Part shown: piece by piece, positions 32,119-43,094 of the stretch
Position numbering within the stretch: the stretch's first letter is position 1
How the letters are laid out: each line of letters begins with the position of its first letter
Assembly: GCA_024291935.2 (NCBI GenBank)
Contig: CM044322.1
Coordinates: 25,977,405-26,041,404 of the forward strand
DNA: 64,000 nucleotides
Source of the DNA: Okapia johnstoni
Taxonomy: Eukaryota; Chordata; Mammalia; Artiodactyla; Giraffidae
Direction of reading: 5' to 3'
Position numbers and translations under genes: made by a program
The notes under the pieces: generated by a model
Told to the model about the DNA's origin: nothing
What the model saw: only the letters and a program-made list of their open reading frames with translations
The model's database searches: none

Positions 32119-32520
32119 AGAGAGCCCCGGTTTGAGTTCCCTGAGTCATACAGCAAATTCCCATTGCCTATCCCTTCTATATATGGTGTTGTATGTTTCC
32201 ATGTTAGTCTCTCCGTACGTCCCACCCTCTCCTTCCTCCCCGCCAACCACGTCCGTAAGTCTGTTCTCTATGTTTGTATCTCCATTGTTGCCTTGCAAAT
32301 AATTTCATCAGTACCATCTTTCTAGATTCTGCATATGTGCGTAGTATGATATTTGTTTTTTTCTTTCTGATTTACTTCACTCTGTATCGTAGGCTCTAGG
32401 TTCAAGAGGGAGGGGGCATATGTATACCTATGGCTGGTTGATGTTGATGTTTGGTAGAAACCAACCCAACACTGTAAAGCAGTTATCCTTTGATTAAAAA
32501 TAAATAAAGAGGGGGAAAAA
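32119..32520 (+). mobile_element. Twin-primed L1-BT insertion (5' half inverted)
   Basis: About 32119-32397 is antisense L1 ('gttccctgagtcatacagc', 'ttcatcagtaccatctttc', 'ttacttcactctgtatcg'). About 32400-32500 is sense ('ttcaagagggagggggcat', 'aacactgtaaagcagttatc') with an A-rich tail. Exact 17-bp duplication AAAAACATATACTTGTT at 32102-32118 and 32521-32537. Confidence 0.95.
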
Positions 32521-32537
32521 AAAAACATATACTTGTT

Positions 32538-32948
32538 GCAATCCCACATGGCAGTGAACCTGAGACAGCTGGCCAGCTGATGTTTTTCCTTGGGAACCCA
32601 GAGCTGAAAGAGTCCATGAAGCATCAGGGAAAGGGGGTACCCCCCCATTTATGAATGTGTGTTGAAGACTGATGGGGAGTTCTCCCGACAGACTCCTCAT
32701 TGTCACCAAAGCCAATCGTGGCTCCAGTGACTGACTTGGGGTGACAGCAGCTCCTGCAGATGTTAGAGAGTTTCCCTTCACACTCTTGCTCCTTTGCTGG
32801 TTCTTTTGCTTCAAAGAAAGGAAAGTCACACTCTGGGTTAGGGCACAGCCTAACCATGAGAAACGAATGCTGCTTCCCAAGCAAACCCAGAGCCCTTTCT
32901 TAGCAGGATAGTTTGCTTTTATTTAGACTCCTGTCATATGCCAGCTAT
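32538..32948. other. Unassigned sequence
   Basis: No repeat recognised. A 128-codon minus frame (32494-32880) partly overlaps the L1 tail and has no known domain. Confidence 0.4.
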
Positions 32949-33154
32949 GTGCACATGCGTAGTCAGTCATGTTCTACTGTTTGCAACCCCGAGGACCGTA
33001 ACCCACCAGGCTCCTCTGTCCATGGGATTGTCCAGGCAAGAATACTGGAGTGAGTTGCCATTTTCTCCTCCAGGGGAATCTTCCCAACCCAGGGATTGAA
33101 TGTCTCCTGTATTACAGGCAGGTTCTTTACCACTGAGCTACCTGGGAAGCCCAC
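32949..33154 (-). mobile_element. Bov-tA/BovA2 SINE
   Basis: Antisense: 'gcgtagtcagtcatgttctac', 'accgtaacccaccaggctcc' and 'gagctacctgggaagccca'. 9-bp duplication with one mismatch (GCCAGCTAT 32940-32948, GCCAGCCAT 33155-33163). Confidence 0.94.
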
Positions 33155-33164
33155 GCCAGCCATA

Positions 33165-33804
33165 AAACCTCCTTAATAACTTCTCTTAGATAGGACTCCA
33201 ATATCTGTAATTCATTCAAGATGGCAAACCCCGGAGGCCACACTGTGGTTCATCTTATTTTTATATAATTACTTTCCCCCCACACAGGGTGTGCACAGTG
33301 ATTTACAGGGATGTCGGGATACCTGATTATTATTCCTCACTCCTGATCCATTATTATTCTTCCTAATTTTGGAGAGTCATTTGCTGGATAAGGCCATTTT
33401 GAAAACAAATGCACATTTTAATAGCTAATATTGAATTTATATATATATATCAGGTGTCCAGGGATAATAATGTAGCAATTAAAGGCAAAGATATAATTTT
33501 TATTCGTGACTAGGCATTACTCTGCTGACAGAACAAACACTCACTCTGATATTTAACTGAATGTTAAATTTTTTAGAGCTTTGGAGATTTTTGACTGTTG
33601 ATGATATTGATGAATGGTTTGGTCCTTCCAAAATTTCAGGAAAAGAAACTCTCCTGATTTTGCACTTTACACTAGGTGTCTCAGAAATGTGGCCATTTTG
33701 TTAAATACGCTCGTGATTTATTGCTGAGTGCACCAAGCAAGATGTAAGTTTATAAGATATACATTATACTATGTAAGCATATAAGATATACTGTGTATTA
33801 TGTT
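33165..33804. other. AT-rich repeat-poor stretch (candidate conserved noncoding)
   Basis: No transposable element recognised. It is rich in TAAT/ATTA cores, as at 33327-33368 ('ctgattattattcctcact'), and contains a short (TA)n at 33437-33452. No long frame. The composition resembles distal developmental enhancers, which is only a suggestion. Confidence 0.4.
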
Positions 33805-34018
33805 GGGCTTCCCAGGTGGCACTAGTGGTAAAGAACCTGCCTGCCAGTGCAGGAAACGTAAGAGATGTGGGTTCAATCCCTGGGTCAGTAAGATCCCCTA
33901 GAGGACGGCTTGGCAACCCACTCCAGTATTCTTGCCTGGAAAATCCTATAGACAGAGGAGCCTGGTGGGCTATAGTCCATAGGGTCACAGAGTTGGACAT
34001 GACTGAGGTGACTTAGCA
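33805..34018 (+). mobile_element. Bov-tA/BovA2 SINE
   Basis: Sense: 'gggcttcccaggtggcac', 'gggttcaatccctgggtcag', 'ccactccagtattcttgcc' and 'gttggacatgactgaggtg', ending in a (CA)n start. Confidence 0.95.
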
Positions 34019-34245
34019 TACACACACACATGTGTTATGTATACACATATATATAAGTTCATGTATATACTTATGTATATACATATATAGGTATATACTA
34101 TGACCCCATACATATGTGAGTGTACACAAACATATAAGCTATACAAATATATGTAGATATACATATTATATATATATAGTTTATGAGTATTGTATTATTT
34201 ACATATATACATAGTATATTTATGCACATAGTATGTGTGTGTATT
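34019..34245. repeat. Degenerate CA/TA-rich microsatellite tract
   Basis: Begins as (CA)n at the SINE 3' end and passes into irregular TATA/TATG sequence for about 220 bp. Likely grown from the SINE tail. A minus frame (Tyr/Ile/His rich) is its translation. Confidence 0.75.
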
Positions 34246-34738
34246 CTTTCTTCCAGACATCTATCAGTGTGTATGTAGAGGAATAAGTACAAGTATTAGC
34301 AGAGGTTAACTCTGGGTTTATGAGGTTTTGCTGTCTTCCACCCAGTTGTTTATTTTGTTTCTGGAGGGCCCACCAGGAGATGAGCCAGGTGGGAAGAAGG
34401 CACTTATCCAAACCACCTGAGTAGGCAGTAGGGCCCATCACAGTTTGTCTTTGTCTGTCAGTTCCTTATTCAGGTATGGACATCAGTTTGACCAATTTGT
34501 ATCTTATCAAAGGTCTTAAAAGGGAATGGAGAGATATATGTTCTTAGATCACAAAGTAACAACCCTTAACTTTGACTTTGGTGTCTGAAAGCTCTGTGTT
34601 GATTAGGGAGGTTGAGTGGGGATGATCATGTCTCCCCTCTCCAAAGGACAGTTTTCTTCAAGCTGTTTTGGCACTTGGATAGGACGGGAGAACTATCTAC
34701 CTCCCTACCACCTCCTCCTAATAAAACAACTCCACAAG
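34246..34738. other. Unassigned sequence
   Basis: No repeat or gene recognised until the L1 begins near 34739. Confidence 0.4.
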
Positions 34739-35958
34739 GAAAACATAGGGTATAAGCTTGATGTCAGTCTTGGCAGTGATTGTCTAGGTTTGACACCCAA
34801 AGCTCAGGCGACAAAAGCTCAAACAAATAAGTGGGACTACATCAAACTAAAAGGTTCCTACACAGCAAAGGAAACAATCAGCAAAATGAAAAGGCAGCCT
34901 ATTGAATGGGAGAAAATATTTGCAAGCCATATATCTGATAAGGGGTTGATATTCAAAATATATGAAGAACTCACACAGCTCAATAATAAAATCAAATAAT
35001 CCTATTAAAAACTGGGCAAAGTACTTCAATAGACATTTTTTCAAAGAAGACAAATGGCCAATGGGAACATGAAAAGATGCTCAACACCACTAATTGGGGA
35101 AACGCAAATCAGAATCTCAGTGAGATGTCACCTCACACCTGTTAGGACAACTGTTATCAAAAAGTCAAAAGATAATTGTTGGCAAGGATGTGGAGAAAAG
35201 GGAACACTTGTACACTGCTGGTGGAAATGTAAATTGGTATAGCCACTATGGAACCCAGTATAGGGGTTCCTCAAAAAATTAAAAATAGAGCTGCCGTATG
35301 ATCCAGCAGTCCCACTTCTGGGTATACATCCAAAGGAAATAAAATCACTATCTGGAGAAGATATTTGCACCCTCAAGTTCATCCCAGCATTGTTCATAAT
35401 AGCCAAGCTATGAACACAACCTAAATGTCTGTTGGCAGATGGATAAAGAAAATATGATATACAGCAGAATATGATTCAACCTTGAAAAGGAAGGGAATCC
35501 TGCCATTTCTGATAACATGGATGAAACTGGAGGACATTACACTGGATGAAATAAGACAGACAGAGGAAGACAAATACCGTATGGTATCGTTTATATATGC
35601 AGTGGGGGTGGAATCTACAGTAACAGAATAGAACAGTGGTGACCAGAGACTGGGGGAAGGAGGAAATGGAAAGATGTTGCTCAGAGGGCACACACGCAGT
35701 TATAAGATAAATAAGTCCTGGAGGCCTAATGTACAGCATGATGACTAGAGTTAATAATACTGTACTGGACACTTGAAAGTTGCTAGGACAGTTTATCTCA
35801 AGTGTCTTCACAATAAAGAAATAACTATACAAGATGAAGGACATATCAATTAGCTCAATTGTGGTAATCACTTCAAACTGATGTATATCAAAACATCACC
35901 TTGTAAACCTTAAATATCTACAATTTTGTCACTCATACCTCAATAAAGTGGGGGGAAA
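34739..35958 (+). pseudogene. Old L1 3' part with broken ORF2 C-terminus
   Basis: L1 ORF2 encodes endonuclease and reverse transcriptase; only the C-terminal part remains. In the frame ending at 34999 I read 'NKWDYIKLKGSYTAKE' and 'EWEKIFASHISDKGLI'; the match continues at 35054-35242 in another frame with '[20 protein letters not shown]'. The C-terminal Cys/His knuckle is thus visible but frame-shifted and stopped. The 3' UTR follows, with 'ggtgaccagagactggggg' and 'cctcaataaagtgg' near 35940. Non-functional. Confidence 0.92.
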
Positions 35959-36249
35959 GCCACTTTCTATGTGAGGGAGGCAGTCATTTCTCCTGACAAA
36001 GGGATACTAAGGGAAGGATAGAGTGAATCATTCGTTTCCACCTGGAAGCAAGGAGGCCACACTGTTCTCAGCCTAAAAGTCAGGATTACAAACTGCTCTT
36101 CATTCAGCAGACCACACGGAGAACCATCATCTCTGGGTCCCATCTGTGTGTTGAGAACCACCACTCAGAAAAGGAGTATCCTAGTTAGAGAATGAAACTC
36201 TTAAATCTATAGATGCTGAACTTATCATCTTGTGTTATTTTAACCTGAA

Positions 36250-36282
36250 GTGAAGTGAAGTGTTAGTTGCTCAGTTATGTCC
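36250..36282 (-). mobile_element. 33-nt Bov SINE scrap with full target duplication
   Basis: The insertion 'gtgaagtgaagtgttagttg' plus 'ctcagttatgtcc' equals only the last about 33 nt of a Bov SINE, in antisense. An exact 13-bp duplication ATTTTAACCTGAA flanks it at 36237-36249 and 36283-36295, so it is an independent, extremely 5'-truncated insertion and not a relic of a larger copy. Confidence 0.9.
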
Positions 36283-36295
36283 ATTTTAACCTGAA

Positions 36296-37338
36296 CTTGG
36301 ACACAAAGCAGATTCATGGGGTGTGCCTGCCTGAACACAGGACCCAACCACTGCTGGCATAGAAGCTTAGACTCTCTTAGTTTAAACAACCTGCTCCATC
36401 ACCCTTACCTTGACTCACCCTCGTCCCCCATAAGTCTGTTTGTGTGCAGGATGTGTGACAAGATTCAGTTCTCGTCGCTTGGCATTCAGTGGAGCCATTC
36501 ATTGTCCCTTTATTTGTGTCTCTTTATTTTCTGAGCCACTTTGTTTTTCTTGAGCATTTAGACCCAAATCCTTAAGTATGTCTGAAGAAAGGGGCCAGAT
36601 ATTTATCTGTAGACTCAATGTATTGAGTTGTGCTTGCTATATAGGTGCTCAGCTTGGTCCCCATTAAAAAGCCCCAACTGGAGAATTGTGCTAATGTGCA
36701 GAGGGTCCCGGAGAACCAGCCCCACGCTGTGATGGTGATGGTCTGCACTTAATGGAGAAGATTTAAAATGTAGCACACAGGCTAAGCGCGATTTAACTCG
36801 AGGCAGGAGCGTGGCTTTAGCACCAAGCTAGGAGAAGAAGGGCTATTAATCCTTTTGACATCCCCTTTGAATAGCATCATATTTCAATCCTGTTAAGCCG
36901 TGGGGCCATTGTTTATCGGTCTCCCTCCAAAAGCAGGACCTCTGTTGTGCTGAAGCTGCAAAACATTGCCCAGCTCTGTGCCTTTAAGATGCCAGTTGGC
37001 TTCAGCCTGCTAGCTGACCCCCTCCGCCAACCTCAACAGCTCTGAGATAAACTCCAGCAGCACCCAGATGCCTCTGCTCTCCAATCTGTCACTGACCAAG
37101 CAAGGGACCAGTGGGCCTGGTACCCTTTACTTGGGATGTTGAGAAAAGAAAGAAGAAAAAGCACATCTGGAAAATAGGGGGGGAAATAAAGGAAAGGGGA
37201 GGTGGTCAGGCGTGCTGAAGAACCCAGAATTCCAATTATGATGATCCCCTTGCCTTTGCCTTCCTGTTCTGATCTCCCCAGCTGCAGTGTTCATTCATTT
37301 GTTTAGTCTTTCATCAAACATCTGAGCACCTCTGAAGT
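36296..37338. other. Repeat-poor stretch (candidate conserved noncoding at 36590-37020)
   Basis: About 1 kb without a recognised element or exon. The middle part carries CpGs and dispersed motifs such as 'gcgcgatttaactcg', 'gggctattaatcc' and 'ccattgtttatcgg' (forkhead-like). No long frame. Purely a candidate. Confidence 0.4.
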
Positions 37339-37754
37339 GTGCTGTGAGAGTTGGACTGTAAAGAAAACTGAGCACGGGAAGAATTGATGCTTTTGAACTG
37401 TGGTGCTGGAGAAGACTCTTGAGAATCCCTTGGACTGCAAGGAGATCCAACCAGTCAATCCTAAAGGAAATGAGTCCTGAGTGTTCATTGGAAGGATTGA
37501 TGCTGAAGCTGAAACTCCAATACTTTGGGACCTGATGCAAAGAACTGACTCATTGGAAAAGACCCTGATGCTGGGAAAGATTGAAGGCGGAGGAGAAGGG
37601 GACAACAGAGGATGAGATGGTTGGATGGCATCACTGACTCTATGGACATGAGTCTGAGTAAGCTCTGGGGGTTGGTGATGGACAGGGAGGCCTGGCGTGC
37701 TGCAGTCCATGGGGTTGCAAAGAGTCAAACACAACTGAGCTACTGAACTGACAC
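37339..37754 (+). mobile_element. BovB LINE 3' region
   Basis: Sense BovB: 'ttgatgcttttgaactgtgg', 'gagatccaaccagtcaatcc', 'ctgaaactccaatactttgg', 'ggatgagatggttggatgg' and 'agagtcaaacacaactgagc'. The ORF2 C-terminal frame is interrupted by stops and shifts. A 176-codon minus frame here is its antisense. Confidence 0.95.
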
Positions 37755-38041
37755 TGTGGGCTTGGGGACACTCCAGCAGATGTACACGGTTCCCCATATG
37801 ACATCGCTCCGTCATTGCCCAGTGAAATACCAAGGGGCAGAACTCCTTTCTGTACTGTCAGCAGGATGGTCACTCTGCCCATGCAGTTAAAGGATTATAG
37901 GAGAAGAATGCAGGGGAGCAAGGGGTCCAGACACCTGTGGAATGACACCTCATTCCCTGGCCTATGCCCATGTCTTGTGCACCACTCACTCCACAGGTTG
38001 TAACTGTTAGGGGGGCTGTAACCCCCTAAATTAGCTAGCAC
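37755..38041. other. Unassigned sequence
   Basis: No repeat or gene recognised. Confidence 0.4.
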
Positions 38042-38053
38042 GCATGTACTGAT

Positions 38054-38267
38054 GCTGTTGTTGTTTAGTCAGTAAGTCGTGTCCAACTCTTTGTGACCCC
38101 ATGGACCGTAGCCCGCCAGGCTCCCCTGCCCATGGGATTCTCCAGGCAAGAATGTTGGAGCAGTTTGCTATTTCCTTCTCCACGGGATCTTCCCGATCCA
38201 GGGATGGAACCCACATCTCCTGCTTGGCAGGCAGGTTCTTTACCACTGAGTCACCTGGGAAGCCCAT
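38054..38267 (-). mobile_element. Bov-tA/BovA2 SINE
   Basis: Antisense from 'gctgttgttgtttagtcag' to 'gagtcacctgggaagccc'. 12-bp duplication with one mismatch (GCATGTACTGAT 38042-38053, GCATGTATTGAT 38268-38279). Confidence 0.96.
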
Positions 38268-38279
38268 GCATGTATTGAT

Positions 38280-38544
38280 AACTTATACAAGAGCTGTGAG
38301 CCTGAAATTTTGCTTAGGCATCTTGCTTGTCTTACTGAATACAGTTTAAAAAACCTTCCAAAATATGTGTTAATACACAACATGTTATACATAATTAAGT
38401 TTTCCTTTAGCTATTAATTTTGCCTGCACAGTATTTTTAATTGCTACCATTGCTGGGCTAGCCCCCACCATGTGAACCTGAGACCTCAGAGGGTCTAAGG
38501 ACCTTCCCTCACCTCCTTCCTCCTCATATCAGTGTCTGAACCCT
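38280..38544. other. Unassigned sequence
   Basis: No repeat or gene recognised. Confidence 0.4.
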
Positions 38545-38735
38545 GTATTCAGAAGTATTGATGAGCACTCCCCCGTGTGCCAAACCCTGTGCTCGGAAGA
38601 GCAGGAAGAACGTGAACAAAGCAGCGTTTATCTCCAGGGAGTTCACAGCCATGAACAGGGAATTATTATACAGTGTGCTAAGGGATTTGTATAGGGAATT
38701 AGTGGAATCCGGGCAACAGCTAATTAAGGAGACAG
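38545..38735 (-). mobile_element. L2 LINE fragment
   Basis: Antisense L2: 'ttgatgagcactcccccgtg', 'ccaaaccctgtgctcggaag', 'gtgaacaaagcagcgttt' and 'agggagttcacagccatg'. The 73-codon frame across it is not a host gene. Confidence 0.72.
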
Positions 38736-38984
38736 GGAGTAAACACTGCATCTTGAAGCCCATTTCCTCACTGGTTTAACAGTCTCTCGCGGCTTTCTGG
38801 TCACCTTAGGTCCCATCATCCTAACATAATAGTTTCACAGCCTAAATGCCTTTCCTTAGTCTTCCTCCCACCCTCAAAGTTAACGATCCATCAAACACTT
38901 CTGCTCATTGGAAGTGTTGGTATAAAGGAGCCTGGAGACAAAGCTCTTATTTGATAAAGGGAAGCTGTGCTCCAGGCTCTGAAA

Positions 38985-39155
38985 TGTTGCATTTTTTTTT
39001 CTTTCTAGTTATTTATTTTTAGAAGCAACAATTTTATTTTTTTCTTAAATGCCAAAAACATTTTGTATTGGGGTATAGTTGATTAACAATGCTTTGGTAG
39101 TTTCAGGTGAACAGCAGAGGGACTCAGCCATACATAGACATGTAATTTTGTTACG
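38985..39155 (-). mobile_element. L1 extreme 3' end
   Basis: Antisense: T-run at about 38992-39000, 'gtattggggtatagttgatt', 'gtagtttcaggtgaacagc' and 'gactcagccatacatagac'. Confidence 0.75.
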
Positions 39156-39549
39156 TTGAGAACGTGGTCTTGGAGACTCAGCCACGCTGTCCCGGGATGA
39201 TGCCTTCTGGGCTAGGCCACTGGCTGCCACCTGCCTTTCGTTCCGTTCTGTCTCCTGTCACACCCCATTCTACTGTGGTTCTCACCAAAGGACCCAGCAA
39301 GGAGACAGGCTGCTTCCCGGAGCCCAGAGCCATCAGAAAAAGTGGAAAAATGGGGGTCAATAAAGCAGAGTTGCCAGAGAACTCAGTTCCCCCATCTCTG
39401 GAGTAGGGGGCGAGGCTTCTCCAAGATCCTCCCCAAAGACAGTTGCGAGTCTCCCATTCCTGACACCTGCAGACCAGCTGGGAATCTCAGTCAGCAAAAT
39501 CAGGCCCCCTTCTTGGACACATTTGAAAGATTCTCCAGTAGCACAGGCG
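39156..39549. other. Unassigned sequence
   Basis: No repeat or gene recognised; frames of up to 80 codons lack domains. Confidence 0.4.
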
Positions 39550-39773
39550 TGCGTGCGTGCTAGGTCACTTCAGTCATGTCTGACTCTTTGTGACCCTATT
39601 GACTGTAGCCCGTCAGGCTCCTCTGTCCATGGGACTCTCCAGGCAAGAATACTGCAGTGGGTTGCCATACCCTCTTCCAGGGGATCGTCTCAACCCGGGG
39701 ATTGAACCCACGTCTCTTATGTCTCCTGCCTTGGCAGGCGGGTTCTTTACCACTAGCACCACCTGGGAAACCC
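39550..39773 (-). mobile_element. Bov-tA/BovA2 SINE
   Basis: Antisense: 'gtgcgtgcgtgctaggtcac', 'ttgactgtagcccgtcagg', 'ggggattgaacccacgtctc' and 'caccacctgggaaacccc'. The 162-codon frame at 39590-40078 starts in it. Confidence 0.95.
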
Positions 39774-40461
39774 CTCCTATACACATCCGTCTCCAATTTC
39801 AGCTTCCAGCCCCATTTAGCCAGAGTGTTGGGAATGTGCCGTCAGTCCATTCAGGTGTGGGTGGGAGGCATTTGAAGTGCCCACGGGTAGGGGCTGGGGT
39901 GGGGGTGGAGGTGGCAGGGGCATCTGCTCCTGCTGTCCTCTGTGCACCCGGACATCTGCCGAGCCCTCCGTCATCCCATCTGGCCTTCGGCCGGAAGCCA
40001 CCAGCTGCTGCTGAGCTGTCCCTCAGGGCAGGCGGCTGGCACGCTGCGCCCAGGCTCTTCCCCTGCTTCTGGAGGTAATCCCGCTGCCCCACCCATGGGA
40101 CTTCAGCAGGCTCATCTCCCAGGGCCGGCCCAAGTGCCATCTTCTCCACAAAGTGGTCCAGGGGTACCCCTTGGGCATTTTTCTTCAGTACTTGGGAGAA
40201 CTTCTATTAGTGATAGCACTTAGCATGGAGCTGTCCTGGTCAGAATCTGTCCAGTGGATCTGCCTCTGCTATGAAAAAGTCCCCTCCAGGGGCCAGCACC
40301 AGCCTGTTCCCAGAATTCGGTGTGGGGCCTGGCAGAAGAGTGGGCAGGGTTGGCTAAGTTAAAATGCAAAGAATGTTCACACACCTGGAGATGGCAAACC
40401 CCAATCCTGGTAGGAATCCTGATAGGAAATAGGAAACAAGCCCAATTGTCTCCCCATGTGT
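39774..40461. other. Unassigned, GC-rich at 39840-40140
   Basis: No repeat family recognised. GC-richer than its flanks with scattered CpGs, but too few for me to call an island by eye. Overlapping frames on both strands have low-complexity Pro/Ala/Gly translations. Confidence 0.4.
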
Positions 40462-40530
40462 ATGTGTGTTCAGGCGCTTTAGTCATGCCCGACTCTTTGT
40501 GACCCTGGACTGTAGCCCACCAGAGTCCCC
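40462..40530 (-). mobile_element. Bov SINE fragment
   Basis: Antisense scrap: 'gtgttcaggcgctttagtc', 'atgcccgactctttgtgac' and 'ctggactgtagcccaccag'. Only the BovB-like 3' portion is present. Confidence 0.88.
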
Positions 40531-40824
40531 GAGGAATAAAAAATGGGCGAGAGCATTTGGATTCATGAGGACATAAGGAATTGACAGCTGGAGCTGCAGT
40601 TCAGCCCTATTCGTCTCTGCTCTGACCGTAGCACACACATGGAGAGAAAGCCCCAGCAGCTGACTCTTGGATGTCCCCCAGCAGGACAGAAGTGGAACCC
40701 TAACCTCCACAGAAGTCCCTAGCCAAAGGTCTAGGTCATGAAATCCTTGATGGACAATAGGAGACAGTGGTTTAGCTGACCCCTGGAGAGCTGTCCTCAT
40801 GGTAAACTTGAGAGACAGGGACGG
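40531..40824. other. Unassigned sequence
   Basis: No repeat or gene recognised. Confidence 0.4.
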
Positions 40825-40936
40825 GGGCTTCCCTGGTGGTCCAGTCGTTAAGACTCCGTGTTTCCACTGCAAGCGATGTGGGTTTGATCCCTTGTCCTAC
40901 CTGCCACATGGTCTGGCCAAAGGGAAAAAAAAAATG
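40825..40936 (+). mobile_element. CHR-1-type SINE
   Basis: Sense: 'ggcttccctggtggtccag', 'gtgggtttgatcccttgtcc', 'catggtctggccaaaggg' and an A-run. 9-bp duplication with one mismatch (CAGGGACGG 40816-40824, CAGGAACGG 40937-40945). Confidence 0.93.
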
Positions 40937-41094
40937 CAGGAACGGCCTTGCAGACTTCAGGCTGGACCCAGGAAGACCTGGGTTGCTCTTGGACCCCAGG
41001 CCTTGAAGGCTCACATTTTTAGTGGGGAGTATTGTCCCTCCCTAGCCCTCCCCAGTTAGCTGGAGGCTTCAAAGGGCTTATTGTAAGGCCTGTG

Positions 41095-41790
41095 TCCGTT
41101 TCAACAAATACATGCATTGTGCCTGACCCTATGCTCGGCCAAGGGAATAGAGTAGGGGAAAAAACATGCTGATGGCTGTTCTCTGGAGCCTAGGGAAGGG
41201 GTGTGCCATCCAAAACTTAGCAGCAAATAAATAACCCGGTTGTAGGTTGTAAAAGCTACGACAACAATAAAAACAGGCAACATGGGGGAAAGGGATGATG
41301 GACAGGAAAGCTGGTTTATAATGGGTAGTAGCAAAGGCTTCTTTGAAGAAGTACTAAAAGGGGAGCCAGTCAGCAGTGTGCTGGTAAATGCTTACCAATC
41401 CTGTCTTTTTTTTTAAAAAAAAAAAGAGCACTGATTAATAATTTGCCAGCTTGCATGGTATAATTCCTCCCACCATGGCCGATTTTGAGTTGATGTCACG
41501 AAGAGATATGCACAGTCAGCTCTTGTGAGCCCGTGTGAACCATGCAAAGATATGGAGAATAAGCGGTCCAGGTGGAGGAGATAGCAGATACAAAAGCCCT
41601 GAGGCAGGAATAAGAATGGTGTGTTCAAGGAGCAGAAAGATCAGTGTGCTCTGCTCACAGGGAGCCAGGGGTAGGAACAGTTATGCTGGAAAGAGGCCCG
41701 ACCACATAGGGCCTTGTGAGCCACAGGAAGGAATTAAGGTTAGGAAGTCTTTGGAAACCATCAGTGGCAATGCCAGTTCCTGGGATGGTG
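41095..41790 (-). mobile_element. L2 LINE fragment
   Basis: Antisense L2 blocks: 'attgtgcctgaccctatgctc', 'ggcaagaggag'-like spacer, then 'gccctgaggcaggaataag', 'gtgttcaaggagcagaaag' and 'catagggccttgtgagcc'. A poly-A/T patch sits at about 41408-41425. Confidence 0.62.
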
Positions 41791-42514
41791 CTTTTCAATT
41801 AAGGCTGCTGATTTATTTATTGGACTTTTCAAAGGACGCTTCCCCCTCCCCCGTGCCCTCTGGGCCTGGGTATATAATTTAAAACATGTATCATTAGTAT
41901 AATTTTTTAAAAGTATCCTCCAGGCCCACTCTACCAGGATCCACGCTTAGACGAAAGAGGCAGTAGAAGAAGGTGGTTGCCTTGCTTATCCCTCCACCCA
42001 TCTCAGGACAGTTCCAGCCCCTTCCTGGCTGTCCCTCCACCTGCACGTGAGCATCTCTGCATACCCTGCCCCACCCCCACTGCATCTTAGCATCCCTGCC
42101 TCCCAACGTCAGGTGCCCTGGGTATGTCTCCTGGACCCCCTACCTGGACTGTGGCCCCCATACCCTGCTCTTTTTTATGCTGCAGCATATTCTGGCCTCT
42201 GGTCAATTCTTCCATATGAACAGATGGGTCTGCTGTCTGATTATTCATCACCGATGCTCCTAGTACAAGGCTGAGGAAAAGGACAAGAAATGTGAAGGGG
42301 AGGAGGGGCCGTGTCCTGTGTTTACTTGCCATTTCTCTTTGGGTCCTCAGTTTGGTGTTTTTAAAAGGTTCTGAGGCTTGGGCAGCTCAGGAGGTTGAGG
42401 AAGAAACCTGTTTCAAGGGAGTCTGAACTTAGGAAATTTGCAGGGGGCTCAACAGTTTCTAGGATGCTCTGAAATTGTGCAAAATTTTGAGTGTGAATTA
42501 TTTTTCATCAAGAA
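41791..42514. other. Unassigned sequence
   Basis: No repeat or gene recognised; frames of up to 81 codons without domains. Confidence 0.4.
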
Positions 42515-42562
42515 AGTTGAATGTAAAGCAATTATCCTTCAATAAAAAATAAAAGACAAACA
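42515..42562 (+). mobile_element. L1-BT 3' terminal scrap
   Basis: 'aatgtaaagcaattatccttc' and 'aataaaaaataaaag' match the last nucleotides of L1-BT. It is too short to bound well. Confidence 0.6.
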
Positions 42563-43094
42563 AAAAAAGAAATTACACACACACAAAAAAGAAGTTGACA
42601 GATTGTATCTCATTTGCAAAGGGTTTTGTGGTTTTATGGCTCCTGAAAGGTAAAAAATAAAATATCAAAGGTATAGGATGCCCCCTGACTGACCAAACAA
42701 GATGAAAACAAAAATCTGCACACAATCGCAAGAGTTCCATGCACTCCCCATGAAGTCCCATCCCCAACCCCCAATTTATTTGTCTCAGAGCTGGAGTTGG
42801 GAAGGTGTATATGGTGGGTGAGGCCCCCCCCACGTCTTACCTCCTAGTTTTCTGTTTGGTACTCTTTGCTTTTTGAGGGTGCCCTGACAACACACTGTTT
42901 TAAGTAAAATGTGAAATAGCTTTGGGGCTCCGTGAGGCATTTAACCTGTGCTTTAGGTCTGTACCTTCCTTCTAGCATCCCTTTTTCTTACTGTTTCATC
43001 TCTCTTCACCCAAGAATGAGAAAAACAGGAATTTACACCTAGAATCCTTCACTCACACATCACTCCCTCACACACATGTGAAATTTTGTTTGGC
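42563..43094. other. Unassigned sequence
   Basis: Contains a short (AC)n near 42580-42592. Nothing else recognised. Confidence 0.4.

Noticed and set aside
34616..35242. Candidate host gene from two open frames
   Set aside because: The peptides match the C-terminal part of L1 ORF2, frame-shifted, so this is a LINE relic.
37303..37833. 176-codon minus-strand frame
   Set aside because: It is the antisense translation of a BovB 3' end. The same peptide pattern recurs at 21.4, 30.3 and 63.3 kb.
39590..40078. 162-codon plus frame
   Set aside because: It starts in a Bov SINE and runs into a GC-rich low-complexity tract.
39840..40140. Possible CpG island or first exon
   Set aside because: It is GC-rich but the CpGs are scattered and too few by eye. 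No start-site context or exon could be supported.
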